Source: Asterias rubens (Eukaryota > Echinodermata > Asteroidea > Forcipulatida > Asteriidae). Taken from it: a DNA stretch of 64,000 bases. Positions 20,602 through 32,375 of the stretch are shown here, piece by piece; position 1 is the first letter of the stretch; each line of letters opens with the position of its first letter. The stretch covers positions 16,287,776-16,351,775 of the forward strand of contig NC_047072.1 in assembly GCF_902459465.1 (NCBI RefSeq), given 5' to 3'. The notes under the pieces were generated by a model, which did no database searches, was not told the DNA's origin, and saw nothing but the letters and a program-made list of their open reading frames with translations. Position numbers and translations under genes: made by a program.

Positions 20602-23600
20602 TTAAGCAACACGGTGTAGTTTACAAAAATACATTGGCCCAAAGTTATTCTTTAAATTTGGTAAAACCAACTGACCGTGTCTTATGTTGTCACTGAAGTG
20701 AAATATGTGACCTAGACACTGGGTCAAAGGTGAGAGGTCAACTACAGCAACCTCTATGTTGATCTCTGTTTGACAATGATAGAGGGCGCTCTCTACAACG
20801 GCATCGTTCTGTTGATTTGATAATGAGCAAGTTGAATAGATGACATCACCACCCGGCTTCACCGCTTGTAAACCAGCGCTGAAGAAAAGAAGAAGATTTA
20901 TACAGATTGAACATTTGTATGAATCACTGACAATAATTATACCTTAACGCAAAATAGCCTGAATTCTTTTAATGTTTTTTCATAATAAATTACCTCTTTC
21001 ACAAAAATATTTTCAGAGGGAGCCGTTTCTCACAATGTTTTATACTGTCAACAGCCTTTTTATTGGTCGTTTCCAATTGATTTTTAATGCAAACATTTAT
21101 TTTAAGTAATTACCAATAGTGTCCAGTGCATTTCTAGCAAAACATTTTTGGAAATAAATAAGAAGTTTCTATTTACCAGAGGAGATCCGATTGAAGTTTA
21201 GGAAGTTGCCATCGTTCATTTGTTCTATTTACAGCAAAGATACTATTAGTATTATTACTGGCTGATAACCTATCTGTTGTACAAGGAACATCAACCAAAA
21301 CCTGCACAAATAATAACAAAGATAAGATAAAGATAAATTGTAAACAGCAAATCCTATTTTGATGATCTATTGTCTGTTTTTTTGATTGACTTTATAGGGC
21401 TAATGCAAAGGACAAAGTTTTTTTTTTTAAGGCAGAACAATCAATTTGAAAAGAATAATTATTTGAAATGTTTTACTGTTAATAAGCAGACATAATAACG
21501 AGGAACCCTAGATGTGGGGCTCAAACGAAAAGCAATGTTGATTGTCAAAAGAATCAAGAATAATGTTAATCCTTAGGTACACAGAATAATTTTTTAATAA
21601 CGGGTTTAACAGTGTTTTTCTCAAATTTTTGCAATAGTGCCCCCTGTTGAACATCACATCATCAAAAGCTCAACAAACGCTCTTAACAATACAATGAGGG
21701 CAGTACGTGAAAATATGGGTCAAATTTGTGAAGTCAAAGTTAGTTAATCATGTCAAATGGTATAACAAAATACCTTATCATAGGTGTCTGGTTCCATGGT
21801 TCCCCATTCACATCCATCCTCAGCAGTTATTCTTACATCTAGATTACTCTCATCGAATCCAATATAAGACCTCAGGACTGACTTAAGACGACGCCTTCTT
21901 GAAGATTCGCATTCATTAGCGACTAATCCTCCTACAAGAGGAATAAGAAATATCATTATCAACTCATGGTGCATAGGGCTACACGTAGGTAAGATGTTTC
22001 ACTGATAGAAATTTGCATCAGGGATAAGGAATATTCATTTTGGTTTTACCCGGCCGAATAAGGGAATAACAGTGAGAGGACCTTTGTTGGTTGATGGACG
22101 CTGTGAACGAACCCGACTCCGGTTTGGTCCGTTTACAGCGGCCAGCCATCAACCCGGTCCTTTACCACATAGTGAAGACCGGGTCCTCACACTGTTATTC
22201 CCATTAATGAATACCTTTTCATGAAATACAAATGGTTAAAACTGTCAAAATGTGAACTAAATTTCTTTGCGTTCCTGTTGTACTCATGTTCAAGGGCCCT
22301 ATTTTACAGACTTCAACTGTGAGCTCTGCTAATAATGTAAACACGACCATGGTATATTATATTGATGGGTTTACAATGTATACGCACACACCTATTACAT
22401 CAAAATTGATACATTTTCAGCGCGTTATAACAACCAAGAGTGTCCAGTGCCTTCAAGTATTGTGAACTTACCTATAAACATTGTCTGAGTAATTGCCAAT
22501 GTTTTACCCCCAGGAGCTGCGCACATATCTAATACAACATCTCCAGGCGATATTCCCAATGCAATCACAGGTAAAACAGATGCTGCATCCATTGCATAAT
22601 ACTGAAGGAAGACACCGTGTGAATCCATCTTAGATGCTGGGAATCGGTTTGTGTTTATATCCTCAGGGATAAAACATCTTAGATGTTTACTGATCGATAA
22701 TGGTTTCTGTATGCGTTTGATTTCTGTTTCCGGAACTACAGAAGTGTTTAGTTCTGTATTTCTGATGGCATCAGAGCTTAATAAGAACTCCATCTTTGCT
22801 TCGTATCCGGGAGCAACGATGTATTGTTCCTCCAGAGACGACTGTTTATCAGCTAGCATAGTTTCTTGCCGTGTCAAATTCTCAGATTCAATTCTATTTA
22901 TATCAGTGTGCTCTTGAAATAAACTAGAACTGTCTTCCAAGACTTGATTGGAATCTAAGTCCGTATGTTCAGAGTCTGATATCAAGGAATCTTCCTCCAT
23001 TGTGTCTTGAATGTGCATCTTCTCTAATTCTTCTGCGACAGGTTGAATAAAGTCCTTCGCTCCAAGTTTCTTCATCAGTTCTTCTGTTTCTTCCAAAAGA
23101 CAATAGTTGTTGATAAGAGCACCGTATTTCTGAGATGAAAGTAAACCAAGTCTTATGGAGGGCCAAGCGTCACCAAATTGATGGCAGTAGTTATCGTCAA
23201 AATGTTTCAGAGCGTTAAAGGACGGCTCCATCTTCCTTTGTGTATGTGGCTGTCAGACAATATTGAATAAGAATAATAAAGTTTTGTTTTTTCTCTTTTA
23301 ATAAAAGTTTTATATTAAATATTAGACACCACAACAGAATCTGACCGGGTAAATGTTTATAAATGAATTGGGGTTGAACTAAGAAAGTCAGTTGTTTTAT
23401 AAATACATCCCCTGGCTGCCTCTTCACTCCAAACAGACTGCCAACATTAGTTGTGATATCGTAACCCTCCTGCCGCCAGCTATACGTTATCGCAACTAGC
23501 CAACATAGGCTACATGTAGATTGCTCAGTTGGTTAAAACGGTCGCACTAAATACCGACAACTCACGACCCCTCACGACAACTCACAACAACAATTTTTAA

Positions 23601-24840
23601 TGCACTTTAACAGAACATTTGGACGTAATTCAACCGTTAAATATGTGCACAAGAGTCATATGCATCTAAATCACTTTCAAATTGTTGAAAAAATCGTATT
23701 TTTAACTGTAAAAAAGGTGTTTTTTACCCCAAATTTAGTAACGAACGGAAATATTCGCCATTTTGTCTTTCGACGTACCTGGACGATTCTATTACACCGC
23801 AGGGGGCGAGGTAATTTCTGAGGGCTGAGTTTTATTTTTTCGTTTTGGTTTTAGCTGCTGATTTTTTCTTTCTTGTTAGTAACTAAGCCGCCACTCTGGA
23901 ATTCGAAGTTAAAAGGGGAAACTTAAATATAATATTGTTTTAAACTCCATGAAATACATTTTTTTAAAAGGTAAATAATCATCTTGCATATAAAATTGTA
24001 TCACCCCTGCGATATAATAGAATTGTCCAAGTGCGTTGAAAGACAACATGGCGGATATTACCACTCATTACTAAATTCGGGGTAAAAAACACCTTTTTTT
24101 ACAGTTAAAAAGACAATTAATCAACAGTTTGAAAGTGATTTGGGTGCATATGACTCTTGCGCATATATTTAACAGTTCAACTGTTCTGTTAAAGTGCATT
24201 TAAAAATTGTTGTCGTGAGTTGTCGTGAGGGGTCGTGAGTTGTCGGTATTTAGTGCGACCCGGTTAAAATGGTAGAATGCTGGCAAGTTTAATCTGGAGG
24301 TTGTTGATATGGTTCGAGTCCCACTGTAGTCAATTGGTCTCTGTTCAACCCCGAAGTCCTTTAACATTGTTCAAATCACAGCTGAAAAAAGTGAAAGTAT
24401 ACTTTTATTTTATAGCTCCATGAATAGACCCCGTATGTATGAGAGGTGAGTAACTGGTAACTGGTATTGGTAACTGGGAGTCTGGGACGCTGTTGTCCTT
24501 TTTATGAAATTGATCATTATCAGATATTCCATAATAATGACAAACTTTAAAAAAAAAGGAGTACAGTGCCCAAGTTACCGGGTCTACTTTTATAATTAGT
24601 TTACTTAGAATTGATTATGATGGGTGACTTTTTTAAAGTTGTCATTATTTGTCTACTTTCAATGTGTGTTACCTAAACAAATCGAATTCAATGCATTGAA
24701 AAGTCAAACCACAAAAAACACTTAAGACTTACAACATGCCATTTCTTCTTAGTTTTTTTCCACCTTCTTGGAACATGAATCACATGACAAGCTTTTCCTT
24801 TTCCTTGAAGAAAACTTGCCCCATACCGCAACAACGACAT
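20602..24840 (-). CDS. NSUN4: NSUN4, mitochondrial 12S rRNA m5C methyltransferase, complete, 5 exons
   Basis: Family role: methylates mitochondrial small-subunit rRNA and, with MTERF4, helps mitoribosome assembly. Exons: 24733-24840, 22472-23249, 21774-21931, 21177-21301, 20602-20878. Phases agree and total 481 aa (human 384). Exon 1 starts MSLLRYGASF and is Arg/Lys-rich without acidic residues, ending RRWKKTKKKWHV, a fitting mitochondrial presequence that matches the human KKKW motif. Exon 2 has HFDDNYCHQFGDAWPSIRLG and the SAM motif DMCAAPGGKT. The two catalytic cysteines are in DVPCTTDR (near 355) and YSTCSLS (near 407). The extra length is an acidic, Ser-rich linker of about 100 residues in exon 2. 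NSUN3 is a less likely alternative because NSUN4-type residues occur throughout. Confidence 0.93.
22020..22430. mobile_element. Fold-back element family F
   Basis: Hairpin arms ATAACAGTGAGAGGACC and complement around 22,060-22,205, followed by a roughly 220-bp tail ending near GATACATTTTCAGCGCG. It lies in an NSUN4 intron. A longer copy is at 63,500-64,000. Confidence 0.75.
23340..24370 (+). repeat. tRNA-derived SINE split by a fold-back element
   Basis: The A-box half is at 23,510-23,538 and the B-box half at 24,262-24,340. Removing the insertion restores a head like that at 19,042. Related sequence also lies upstream at 23,340-23,510 in reverse. Confidence 0.7.
23539..24261. mobile_element. 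723-bp fold-back transposon, hAT-like, inserted in a SINE
   Basis: Long inverted arms start CGGTCGCACTAAATACCGAC and run roughly 300 bp each, meeting near 23,900. The element is flanked by an exact 8-bp duplication GGTTAAAA (23,531-23,538 and 24,262-24,269). Eight-bp duplications are typical of the hAT superfamily. The flanks form an interrupted tRNA-like SINE (ATTGCTCAGTTGGTTAAAAT, then GGTTCGAGTCCCACTGTAG). It is in NSUN4 intron 1 and encodes nothing. Confidence 0.85.
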
Positions 24841-25201
24841 TCTGACCCAGTGACCTCAAAAGATCAAGAAAGCCGAGCTCAAGGAGAGATGATAAAACAC
24901 GTGTTCACACTGTGTCTGTTGTTTTGACCTCTACACTTTAACCTACTTCTCCAGTTTCCCTGACGTTTACCAAACCAACCAATCAACAGCCGCGTTATAG
25001 AACGCTACGACACGTCATTTTATTTACAGTATGTCTGGTACCCATTTTATGTGTACGGATATTTAGTAAATAATATACATTGTTGAGTAGCAGACTACTT
25101 GTTCATTTTGTCAAATTTGTACACAAACCAATGGACGGAATGACGATGGGCAAGTAATTAATTGTCATTTTGTCACAACTCCAGAAACCAAAAGGACAGA
25201 G
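24841..25201. promoter_or_regulatory. Shared head-to-head promoter of NSUN4 and UBE2J1
   Basis: Only 361 bp separate the two start codons. The interval has a CCAAT box (ACCAACCAATCAACAG, about 24,974) and a CGTTATAGAACGCTACGACA segment near 24,993, with no clear TATA. Both genes have housekeeping roles, which fits a bidirectional promoter. Confidence 0.55.
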
Positions 25202-28200
25202 ATGGACAGGCAGTATTCAAGGAGAAGTCCAGGTAATAATGCATTTGTGTTTGATTATAATTTATGGCCAAGGGATGTTCAGATCTTAAACCGAAATCAA
25301 TTACAAGTCAGCCACACCACAGTCAGTACACACCCAAAACTGTAAATGATACATGTAATAATTGTAAACAAACGACCACCCATCATCATGCCCATTGATT
25401 GGTTGCATACATCTGTACATATACACTTCATTCAATCAAACAAGTTACAAAATCATTCAAAATTCAACTAATCATTAACAATATAACATGATTAATCATA
25501 ATTACAGTGCCAGATTTCCACAGAAGTTGGTAGGGGGGCTACACGAAATAAGATATGTAAAATTATACAATTTGTTTAAATGATGATTTATCGTTTATTG
25601 GATTATACAAAATTAATCTTGCAGGGAATACAAATTTAAAAAAACTGAACACTGTGAAAACGATCGAAGGTAGGAATTTAGGAATGAGTAGTAGGCACAG
25701 ACAAAAACATTTGGATAAATTGTAGTAAAGATTTAATGGATGCTTTCTTTTTATTCCCAGCTGTGAAGCGTTTAATGAAGGAAGCTCAAGAGCTGAGTGA
25801 ACCGACAGAACAATGTTTTGCACAACCGTTGGAGGTAAACAAATAAATTAACCCACATGGCTTAATAGAGTTAGAGGCATTGCATGGTGCTGTACTGGGA
25901 ATTAGTTTTCGGTAGGGAAGGTAGTGCGTTATTCTCTACCAATTGACCAACCAGGCTCATATAGTGGTTAAACCCATGCCTACATTCCTACAGACTGTGA
26001 CTTAATACAGACTGACTGTGAAGGGGGTAACTCCAGCAGTAAGCCCCAGGAGTAGGTGGCAACATGTCCCTGGTTTTCATATCTGTGACAAGGAAATCTA
26101 TCATTCTAGTACTTTTGTTTTCTTTCCATTGTACAGGACAATTTATTTGAATGGCACTTTACAGTGAGAGGTACACCAGACTCGGACTTCCAGGGCGGGG
26201 TTTACCATGGACGGATCACTCTACCACCAGACTACCCCATGAAACCACCAAGTATCATGCTCCTAACGGTAAGTAGGAAACCACATCACCTTATAGACAA
26301 GATCTAAGATGAATTGGTAGAGAGTTCAAGATGCGAGGCACAGCTGAATAAAAAGACCTGTCACGCCAGGAGTGTAGAGACTTGGGTTCATTGTTGAGAA
26401 GCATGGAACTGGATTGAAAATTCCTTGACAGAGTGTAAAACTTGAAGTAGTTCTGAGATATAGTGGGGAGCCTTGCTGTAAAGTGCTTTATTGTGGTATA
26501 ATTGCAGCGTTGATTGATGTTTGTATGTTTGTTATTTCTCAGCCGACAGGTAGATTTGAAGTGAATACCAAGATCTGTTTGTCAATATCTGGACATCATC
26601 CCGAAACATGGCAGCCATCTTGGAGCAGTAAGTTCTTAATAACAATATTTATTGTTAAATTACTTTTGTTGTTTTGAACAAGGTTGTTTTTGATCCAAGT
26701 TATTTGATCCGATGTAAATTCTGTTTGTTTTTCAGTTCGGACCGTTATGCTTGCCATTATTGGGTTTATGCCAACTAAAGGAGAAGGTGCCATTGGATCT
26801 TTAGACTACACTCCAGAGGAACGGAAACTTCTGGCTAAGAGGTGACATTAGAATGAAGCTATAAATGGCTATGACTTTCAATATAACTGTTAAGCCAGTA
26901 GTCATAGCCATACTTGGATCTCTTTGGCTAGGGTAGTTTGGTCTGATGTTTGGCCAGTTTGACTTGAAAACTTTGCTTCACTTTTAATAGATGGTACCCA
27001 CTACTGTGAAATATAGGATCCGAACTGCCTCTAACTACCGGGCAATCTGGTGGTCTAGTTGGTCAGACACTGCTCTAGAGTTGCAAAGGTTGTGGGTTCG
27101 AGTCTCACCTTATTTCTTTCACAGAGTTGGGGAAAGTACCAAGTATATAGTGCTTACACACATGAGTAAAATCAAAAATAATATTCAATAAAGTAACAAG
27201 CTTTTATTTAAAGGCAGTGGACACTATTGGTAATTACTCAAAATATTTATTTGCATAAAACCTTACTTGGTGACGAGTAATGGGGAGAGGTTGATGGTAT
27301 AAAACATTGTGAGAAACGGCTCCCTCTAAAGTGCCATAGTTTTTCGAGAAAGAAGTAATTTTCCACGAATTTGATTTCAAGACCTCGGATTTAGAATTTG
27401 AGGTCTCGAAATCAACCATCTAAACGCACACAACTTTGTGTTTTTTCTTTCATTATTATCTCGGAACTTCAACGACCAATTGAGCTCAAATTTTCACAGG
27501 TTTGTTATTTTATTCATATGTTGAGATACACCAAGTGAGAAGACTGGTCTTTGACAATTACCAATAGTGTCCACTGCCTTTAAGGCATTGCACAATGTGA
27601 CAATGTCAAATGAAACCCCTTACTGTTCTGACATCTTTCTTGTTGTAATGATTTGATAATCTTCTTGTGTTTTTGTTTAGGTTTTTGGTTTTTGGTTTTA
27701 CTGCACCTTGAACACCCAGCAGGGTGGATATGTGCGCATTACAAGTCTTATTATTATTATTTCATTTTATCACAGCATGCAAAAGAAAGATCTCATTTTC
27801 CTTTGTGCCGGTAACTCCTCGAGCCGGGCTACGTCCCGTAGCCTTAGATCTCAAGGGTCTTTCTCAGGATCCTCGCTGTTCCCAAAAGCGCTGCCTTCTG
27901 TAATAGATCTACCCTCACATTTGTCCCTATTTCATCTAGATGTTTCCCCAGTGCTTTGGGAATGGTGCCAAGTGCTCCAACCACCACGGGGACTACTTTT
28001 ACCTTTACCTGCCAAATCTTACGAAGTTCCCTGGCCAGGTCCTGGTACTTCTCGATCTTTTCCATCTCCTTCGAAGCTACCCTTATATCACCTGGCACCG
28101 CTATGTCAATGAGATGACACATCTTCTTCGTCTTATCTAATAGCACAACATCCGGACGCCTATGTTGTATAACATGATCGGTCTGAATGTTAAAGTCCCA

Positions 28201-29494
28201 TAGGATCTTGACCTGGTCGTTCTCTACAACTTTCTCCGGAACATGGTCGTACCATTTCGCAAGTACTTTGACACCATACTTCTTACACAGATCCCAGTGA
28301 ATTATTATTATTATTATTATTATTATTATTGATTTTACAGATCCCAGGAATGGATGTGCCCAGCCTGTAAGCTTGCCAATAAAGCAATCCTTCCAAAAGA
28401 AACATCAACAGAGAAGTCTCGAGAGACTCAGAGAGAAGCCGCCGAGATTGCTTCTCAGATCAGCTTCAAGGTAAGATTTGCTTTCTTTAAGATGTTTCTT
28501 AAAGGCACTGGACATGTTTATTAGTCAAAATAAATATATCTATAAGCATAAAGACTTACAGCTTATGAGCCATGGAGAGTTGTTAATAGTATAAAAACCA
28601 TGTGAGAAACGGCTCCTTTGAAACAACATAGTTTTTGAGAAAGAAATAATTTCTCACTCAAATGCTTGAAGACTTTTATAGGAATCTGAAAGCACACACA
28701 TTGTGCAACAAGGGTGTTTTTCTTTCCTTATTCACTTGCAACTTTGATGACCAATTTTCACAGATTCATTTTGTATGCATATGTTGGGATACACCAAGTG
28801 GTCTTTGACAATTACCAAAGGTGTCCATCCAGTGGCTTTAAATAAATTTCTTCCAGAACCAACATTTTACAAATTCTAAGACAATGTGCATCTCTAAATG
28901 TTAACTCTTTAATCCCCTCCCTCACAGAAAGAAGATGACAAGAAGTCTGATGGGAATGCTTCCAGTAATCCATCCTCAGCCTCGGCCTCAGCTCAGTCAG
29001 CGACTAATCCCAGTACCTCGCCAGCTAATCCCAGTACCTCGCCAGCTAATCCCAGTACCTCGCCAGCTAACCCCAGTACCACTAATCCCTACGTTGCGTT
29101 CAGTCAACAAGCTGCAGCTATGGGAATGCAATTCCAGCAACCAATGTTCCAATATCCACAGAACTTTCCAAATCAACCAACTGTTCCTTCCAGTCAGGTG
29201 ACCAACCAACCTAGCCAATCAGAAAACAGCTCAACTGCAGCTAACCAATCACAGAGCACAGCACCCCAAGTGGTGAATAATAATGAGCTAAGACAACGTG
29301 TGACGAGTCAGGGTGCAAACCAGACGACACAACCCCGGACGGACCCCCAGAGAAACCCAAGGGGTAATCAGGACAATTCTGGAGGTAGATGGGCGCTAGT
29401 ATTGATGGTATTCTTGACCATTATTATGGTCTTGCTACTTTGTAGACGACTCTACGTCACATATGAATATAAGTTCCAAACTGGAGATTTGTAA
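25202..29494 (+). CDS. UBE2J1: UBE2J1, tail-anchored ER ubiquitin-conjugating enzyme, complete, 7 exons
   Basis: E2 enzyme of ER-associated degradation; in the family it works with ER membrane E3 ligases. Exons: 25202-25232, 25761-25834, 26137-26268, 26543-26627, 26736-26841, 28341-28470, 28928-29494. All phases agree, giving 374 aa (human 318). The UBC core runs from AVKRLMKEAQEL (11) through NLFEWHFTVRG, YPMKPPS and the catalytic Cys91 in KICLSISGHHPETWQPSWS, the same residue number as in human. GEGAIGSLDYTPEER follows. The linker is Ser/Gln/Asn-rich with NPSTSPA repeats. A membrane anchor spans about residues 341-358 (WALVLMVFLTIIMVLLL), leaving a short lumenal tail. The fourth intron donor-acceptor pair uses GTAAGT; a CR1-like fragment and a MITE sit in introns 3 and 5. 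Confidence 0.96.
26290..26470 (+). mobile_element. Short fragment of the same CR1/L2-like family
   Basis: Positions 26,300-26,460 repeat the order of 1,515-1,680 (AAGATCTAAGAT, then GAGAGTTC, AGACCTGTCAC, GACTTGGGTTCA). It is an old fragment inside the UBE2J1 intron between exons 3 and 4. It has no coding potential. Confidence 0.65.
27208..27583. mobile_element. MITE family A, near full length
   Basis: Terminal inverted repeats TTAAAGGCAGTGGACACTAT and complement. An internal palindrome GATTTCAAGACCTCGGATTT pairs with GAGGTCTCGAAATC. It lies in UBE2J1 intron 5. Confidence 0.85.
27690..28330 (-). mobile_element. Non-LTR retrotransposon 3' fragment
   Basis: The minus strand reads LAKWYDHVPEKVVENDQV, then HRRPDVVLLDKTKKMCHLID and EKIEKYQDLARELRKIW, ending at 27,844. 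This is the C-terminal segment typical of reverse transcriptases of marine invertebrate non-LTR elements. The 3' tail (27,690-27,770) contains CACCCAGCAGGGTGGATATG, also present next to the fragment at 1,330. An ATT microsatellite borders it at 28,302-28,330, just before UBE2J1 exon 6. Confidence 0.8.
28999..29082 (+). repeat. In-frame tandem repeat in UBE2J1 (NPSTSPA)
   Basis: A 21-bp unit, CCAGCTAATCCCAGTACCTC plus G, is present about three and a half times in the last exon and encodes NPSTSPA. It keeps the frame and lies in the disordered linker between the E2 core and the membrane anchor, so length changes would be tolerated. Confidence 0.9.
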
Positions 29495-29994
29495 TGACTT
29501 CCAACACATTGAATGTAAACAACAAAAAGTAGGCCAAGTAAACCATGCTTACCAAAATAAGGCTACCTATCAAACTACCATGTCACATTGTACAATTTGT
29601 AACTGGTATTCTGCCTACTTCTGCTGAGCAGAAATTTTGTAAGCAATATTTTCTGCTTAAGCATCTCTCTATCTATGAAAATGGGCCCTGTTCAGACAGA
29701 AGAGTAAATGCAGTAGACACAAATTGATTTCATCAATCAAGGCTTGAATTAAAATAGCTCTGTGGTCAAATGTACAATTTGAACCCTAGTAATAATTTTT
29801 TGTTTTTTTGGACTTGGTATAGTTATTGTCACTTTTCTTTTAATCGTAACATTTGTTTGTTTTTCCCCCTTCAATATCTGGTTAGTTAAGTTACGGTTTT
29901 TAAAGTTTACTTTAGTGTCTGATGCTTGTTGTTTTACTTAATTAAATGTATCACTCTGGCTTTGAAATCAAAGTTTCATGTTTAGTTATTTTAG

Positions 29995-30086
29995 TTCTGC
30001 CCAAACTATTTTGGATGAAGCTGGCAGACCTGTCTCTCTAGTAATAATAGACCTTGGTTCTGATGATGATACACATCAGTCTGCAG
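29995..30086 (+). other. Possible coding exon downstream of UBE2J1
   Basis: Between a TATTTTAG acceptor and a CAG|GTAAAA donor is an open frame reading AQTILDEAGRPVSLVIIDL then GSDDDTHQSA. Composition is protein-like in contrast with the surroundings. It could be an alternative 3' exon of UBE2J1, an exon of an unlisted gene, or chance. I see no partner exon. Confidence 0.25.
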
Positions 30087-30193
30087 GTAAAAATAAAATA
30101 ATATTCTTTAACCTGATGCAAATTTATTATCTGCTAAACTCATGCCAAAGTTTCTTTGCCACTTTGATATGTTTGCCACACCTCTGCATAATT

Positions 30194-30220
30194 GTCTGAA
30201 ACGCAGGAGTCCTGCGTTTC
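30194..30220. repeat. Perfect 27-bp hairpin
   Basis: CTGAAACGCAGGA and its complement TCCTGCGTTTCAG form 13-bp arms around one central base. It is isolated, with no visible target duplication. Confidence 0.8.
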
Positions 30221-30510
30221 AGATAGTTCAGGACCAAGTAATAGCATGTAAGTAATGCAGTAAACAAACATTGACGCCTTAGTACAACAGGGCTCAATTA
30301 GTTTAGGGGTACAACACTTACAGTTATCCATTGGTCCAATGTTCAGATCCCTTTTTTTCTCTTGGTTTTTAAAATGTTTCATTTAAGATGTTCAGAGACA
30401 AAAAGTTTCAAAATTGTTACATTTAGAGGGCTTTATGTTGCTACTTGTATATTGATTTTGTTCTTTTCTAAGAAGCATTTCCAAAAATGTACGTCTATTA
30501 TTGATTCCTC

Positions 30511-30956
30511 TTAAAGGAACACGTTGCCTTGGATCGATCGAGTTGGTCTTTAAAAAGCATTTGTAACCGTTTGTTATAAAATGCATATGATTAGAGAGAT
30601 ATTTTAAAAGTAGAATATAATGATCCACACAAGTTTCACTCGAAATTGCATGGTTTTCCTTGTACCTCGTCGACTAACACGGTCGGCCATTTATGGGAGT
30701 CACATTTTTGGAAGGAAGGATATTTTGGGGGGGTTGGAGGTGATGGGTTTGGGGAGAGAGCTACGGGGTAGTCAAATTTTTGACTCCCGTGTAAATGGCA
30801 GACCGTGTTAGTAAGCAAAGTAAAAGAAAATTTCGAGGCAAATTTGTGTGGATCTACTTTTAAATTATCTTTCTAACCGTATGCATTTTATAACAAACGG
30901 TTTCAAACGCTTTTTAAATACCAACTCGACCGATCCAAGGCAACGTGTTCCTTTAA
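30511..30956. mobile_element. MITE family C (TTAAAGGAACACGTTGCC ends)
   Basis: About 446 bp with inverted arms TTAAAGGAACACGTTGCCTT and complement. The arms continue inward for about 130 bp (AACCGTTTGTTATAAAATGC), and the centre contains GGAGTCACATTTTTGGAAGG. Only one copy in the window. Confidence 0.85.
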
Positions 30957-31439
30957 CATACCTGTTAAATTTTATTTGAAAAATTAATTTGATTTATTTA
31001 TGAAATTAAAACTGTTTTTTTAAGAGTTCTTCCAAAATGAAAATACTTTGCAAACCTATCGGGTTTGACAAAAATAACATTTGCAGTAACTATTTTGCTC
31101 AGTGCACACTTGTAATTTTAATATTAACCAAATTATCAAGCTATTGTTACAATGTACAATAAAGTTCATGAAACTGGATATTAACAAACGACTTTTGTAG
31201 TCTGCTTGTCCAATCACTTTGATTCTTAGAAAAATATAAATAAACATTTAGTTATAGATTGAGCAAGTCTCAAAATCACAACTTCCTAATTATTGCTTCA
31301 AATAATTATTGTTATTGGCTTCTGTTCAATAAAAAAGGGCTTCAAAAAAGCCTACTGCATCATGAGAGCACAACATCGCACCTTAAACAAAATTGGCATA
31401 AGTTGATAAAAGTGATGATTATTTCAAATTTTCGGCCAA

Positions 31440-31620
31440 TAAAAGGATGCCGCGGTTCGTACTACGTCACGCGCATGCACATCGAGCAAGGCATGCTGGG
31501 GCATGCTCGATCACCCCTGGGAACGAGGTTGGTGCACCCCTTTACGCCCCGCGCCATTTTTTTCTGAGCGCGGGCATCGTATGTTTATAGCTCCACGTGT
31601 GTGGTGAAAAAGCAGATTTT
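31440..31620 (+). promoter_or_regulatory. CpG-rich promoter-like stretch
   Basis: In an AT-rich neighbourhood this interval is unusually rich in CG. It carries a CRE-like TACGTCACGCG at about 31,465, repeated GGCATGCTGGGGCATGCTCG, and GAGCGCGGGCATCG. It lies directly before the candidate two-exon ORF at 31,671. Confidence 0.45.
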
Positions 31621-31670
31621 CTGCAACATTTTACATCGCAAACCGACATCAAAATTCAACAACTTCCACA

Positions 31671-32323
31671 ATGATAACCGCACAGATGTTCATAGAATCT
31701 TCTAAATCAGGTAAGTGATTCATGTGTTGATGCAAATGAGGAAATTTGAGGGGGTTTCTAAAGACAAGATTGTCTTGGCAATACAGTCAAATTAATTATT
31801 GTCAGCTAATGATATAACCCAAGACAAATCGAAGAAACGTAGATTGTGTTAAAATTTATTCAACCACTGAATTCTCGCTCAATACAAGTGAGGACAATTA
31901 TTGTTGTTGAAACTTACCCACATCGATTTTGCTGATGAATTCTAACGCTTTGCCATGCACTACACGTTTTTTGTTTCTTCCTTCAATGCAAGTGTTTAGA
32001 GTAAAATCACAAGGCGCACATAGTTTTCTTTGAATTATTTTCTTGTGTGTTGGGAATTAGATTTGACGACATGAACTGTACATGTCATGTATATGTGGAG
32101 ACAATTTAAAGGCCCCCTGAACATGCTGTCCTGAAGTAATTTTCCCAATGCCTTATACTTTCTATATCCCCTCATTTGTATGAACACTAATTTACATCCA
32201 TAATTCTAAATATAATTTTGTTCTTTTTCAGAGTTCGTGGAATCTGATGTTTCCCTTTCATCAAGTGTATGCCGCCTCTCCCTGCATCTTAGCAGTCTTT
32301 CCAGCCACAACAGCAGTCACTGA
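31671..32323 (+). CDS. Candidate two-exon short ORF, 43 aa, Ser-rich
   Basis: ATG at 31,671 opens a 40-nt coding part ending in a consensus GTAAGT donor at 31,711. A TTTTTCAG acceptor at 32,231 continues it (32,232-32,323) to a TGA. The product starts MITAQMFIESSKS and is rich in Ser, Leu and His, with no membrane segment or known motif. Support comes from good splice sites, matching phase and the CpG-rich upstream stretch. It may instead be a non-coding transcript. I do not recognise it. Confidence 0.35.
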
Positions 32324-32375
32324 GGTACAAAGCCTCAACCATTCTGTAAGGCAACCAAAATGTATAATTTTCTAT

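Noticed and set aside
22651..22917. 88-aa plus-strand open frame
   Set aside because: Antisense shadow of NSUN4 exon 2.
31259..31567. 102-aa plus-strand open frame
   Set aside because: It runs through the CpG-rich promoter-like stretch and has no domain or homologous feature.
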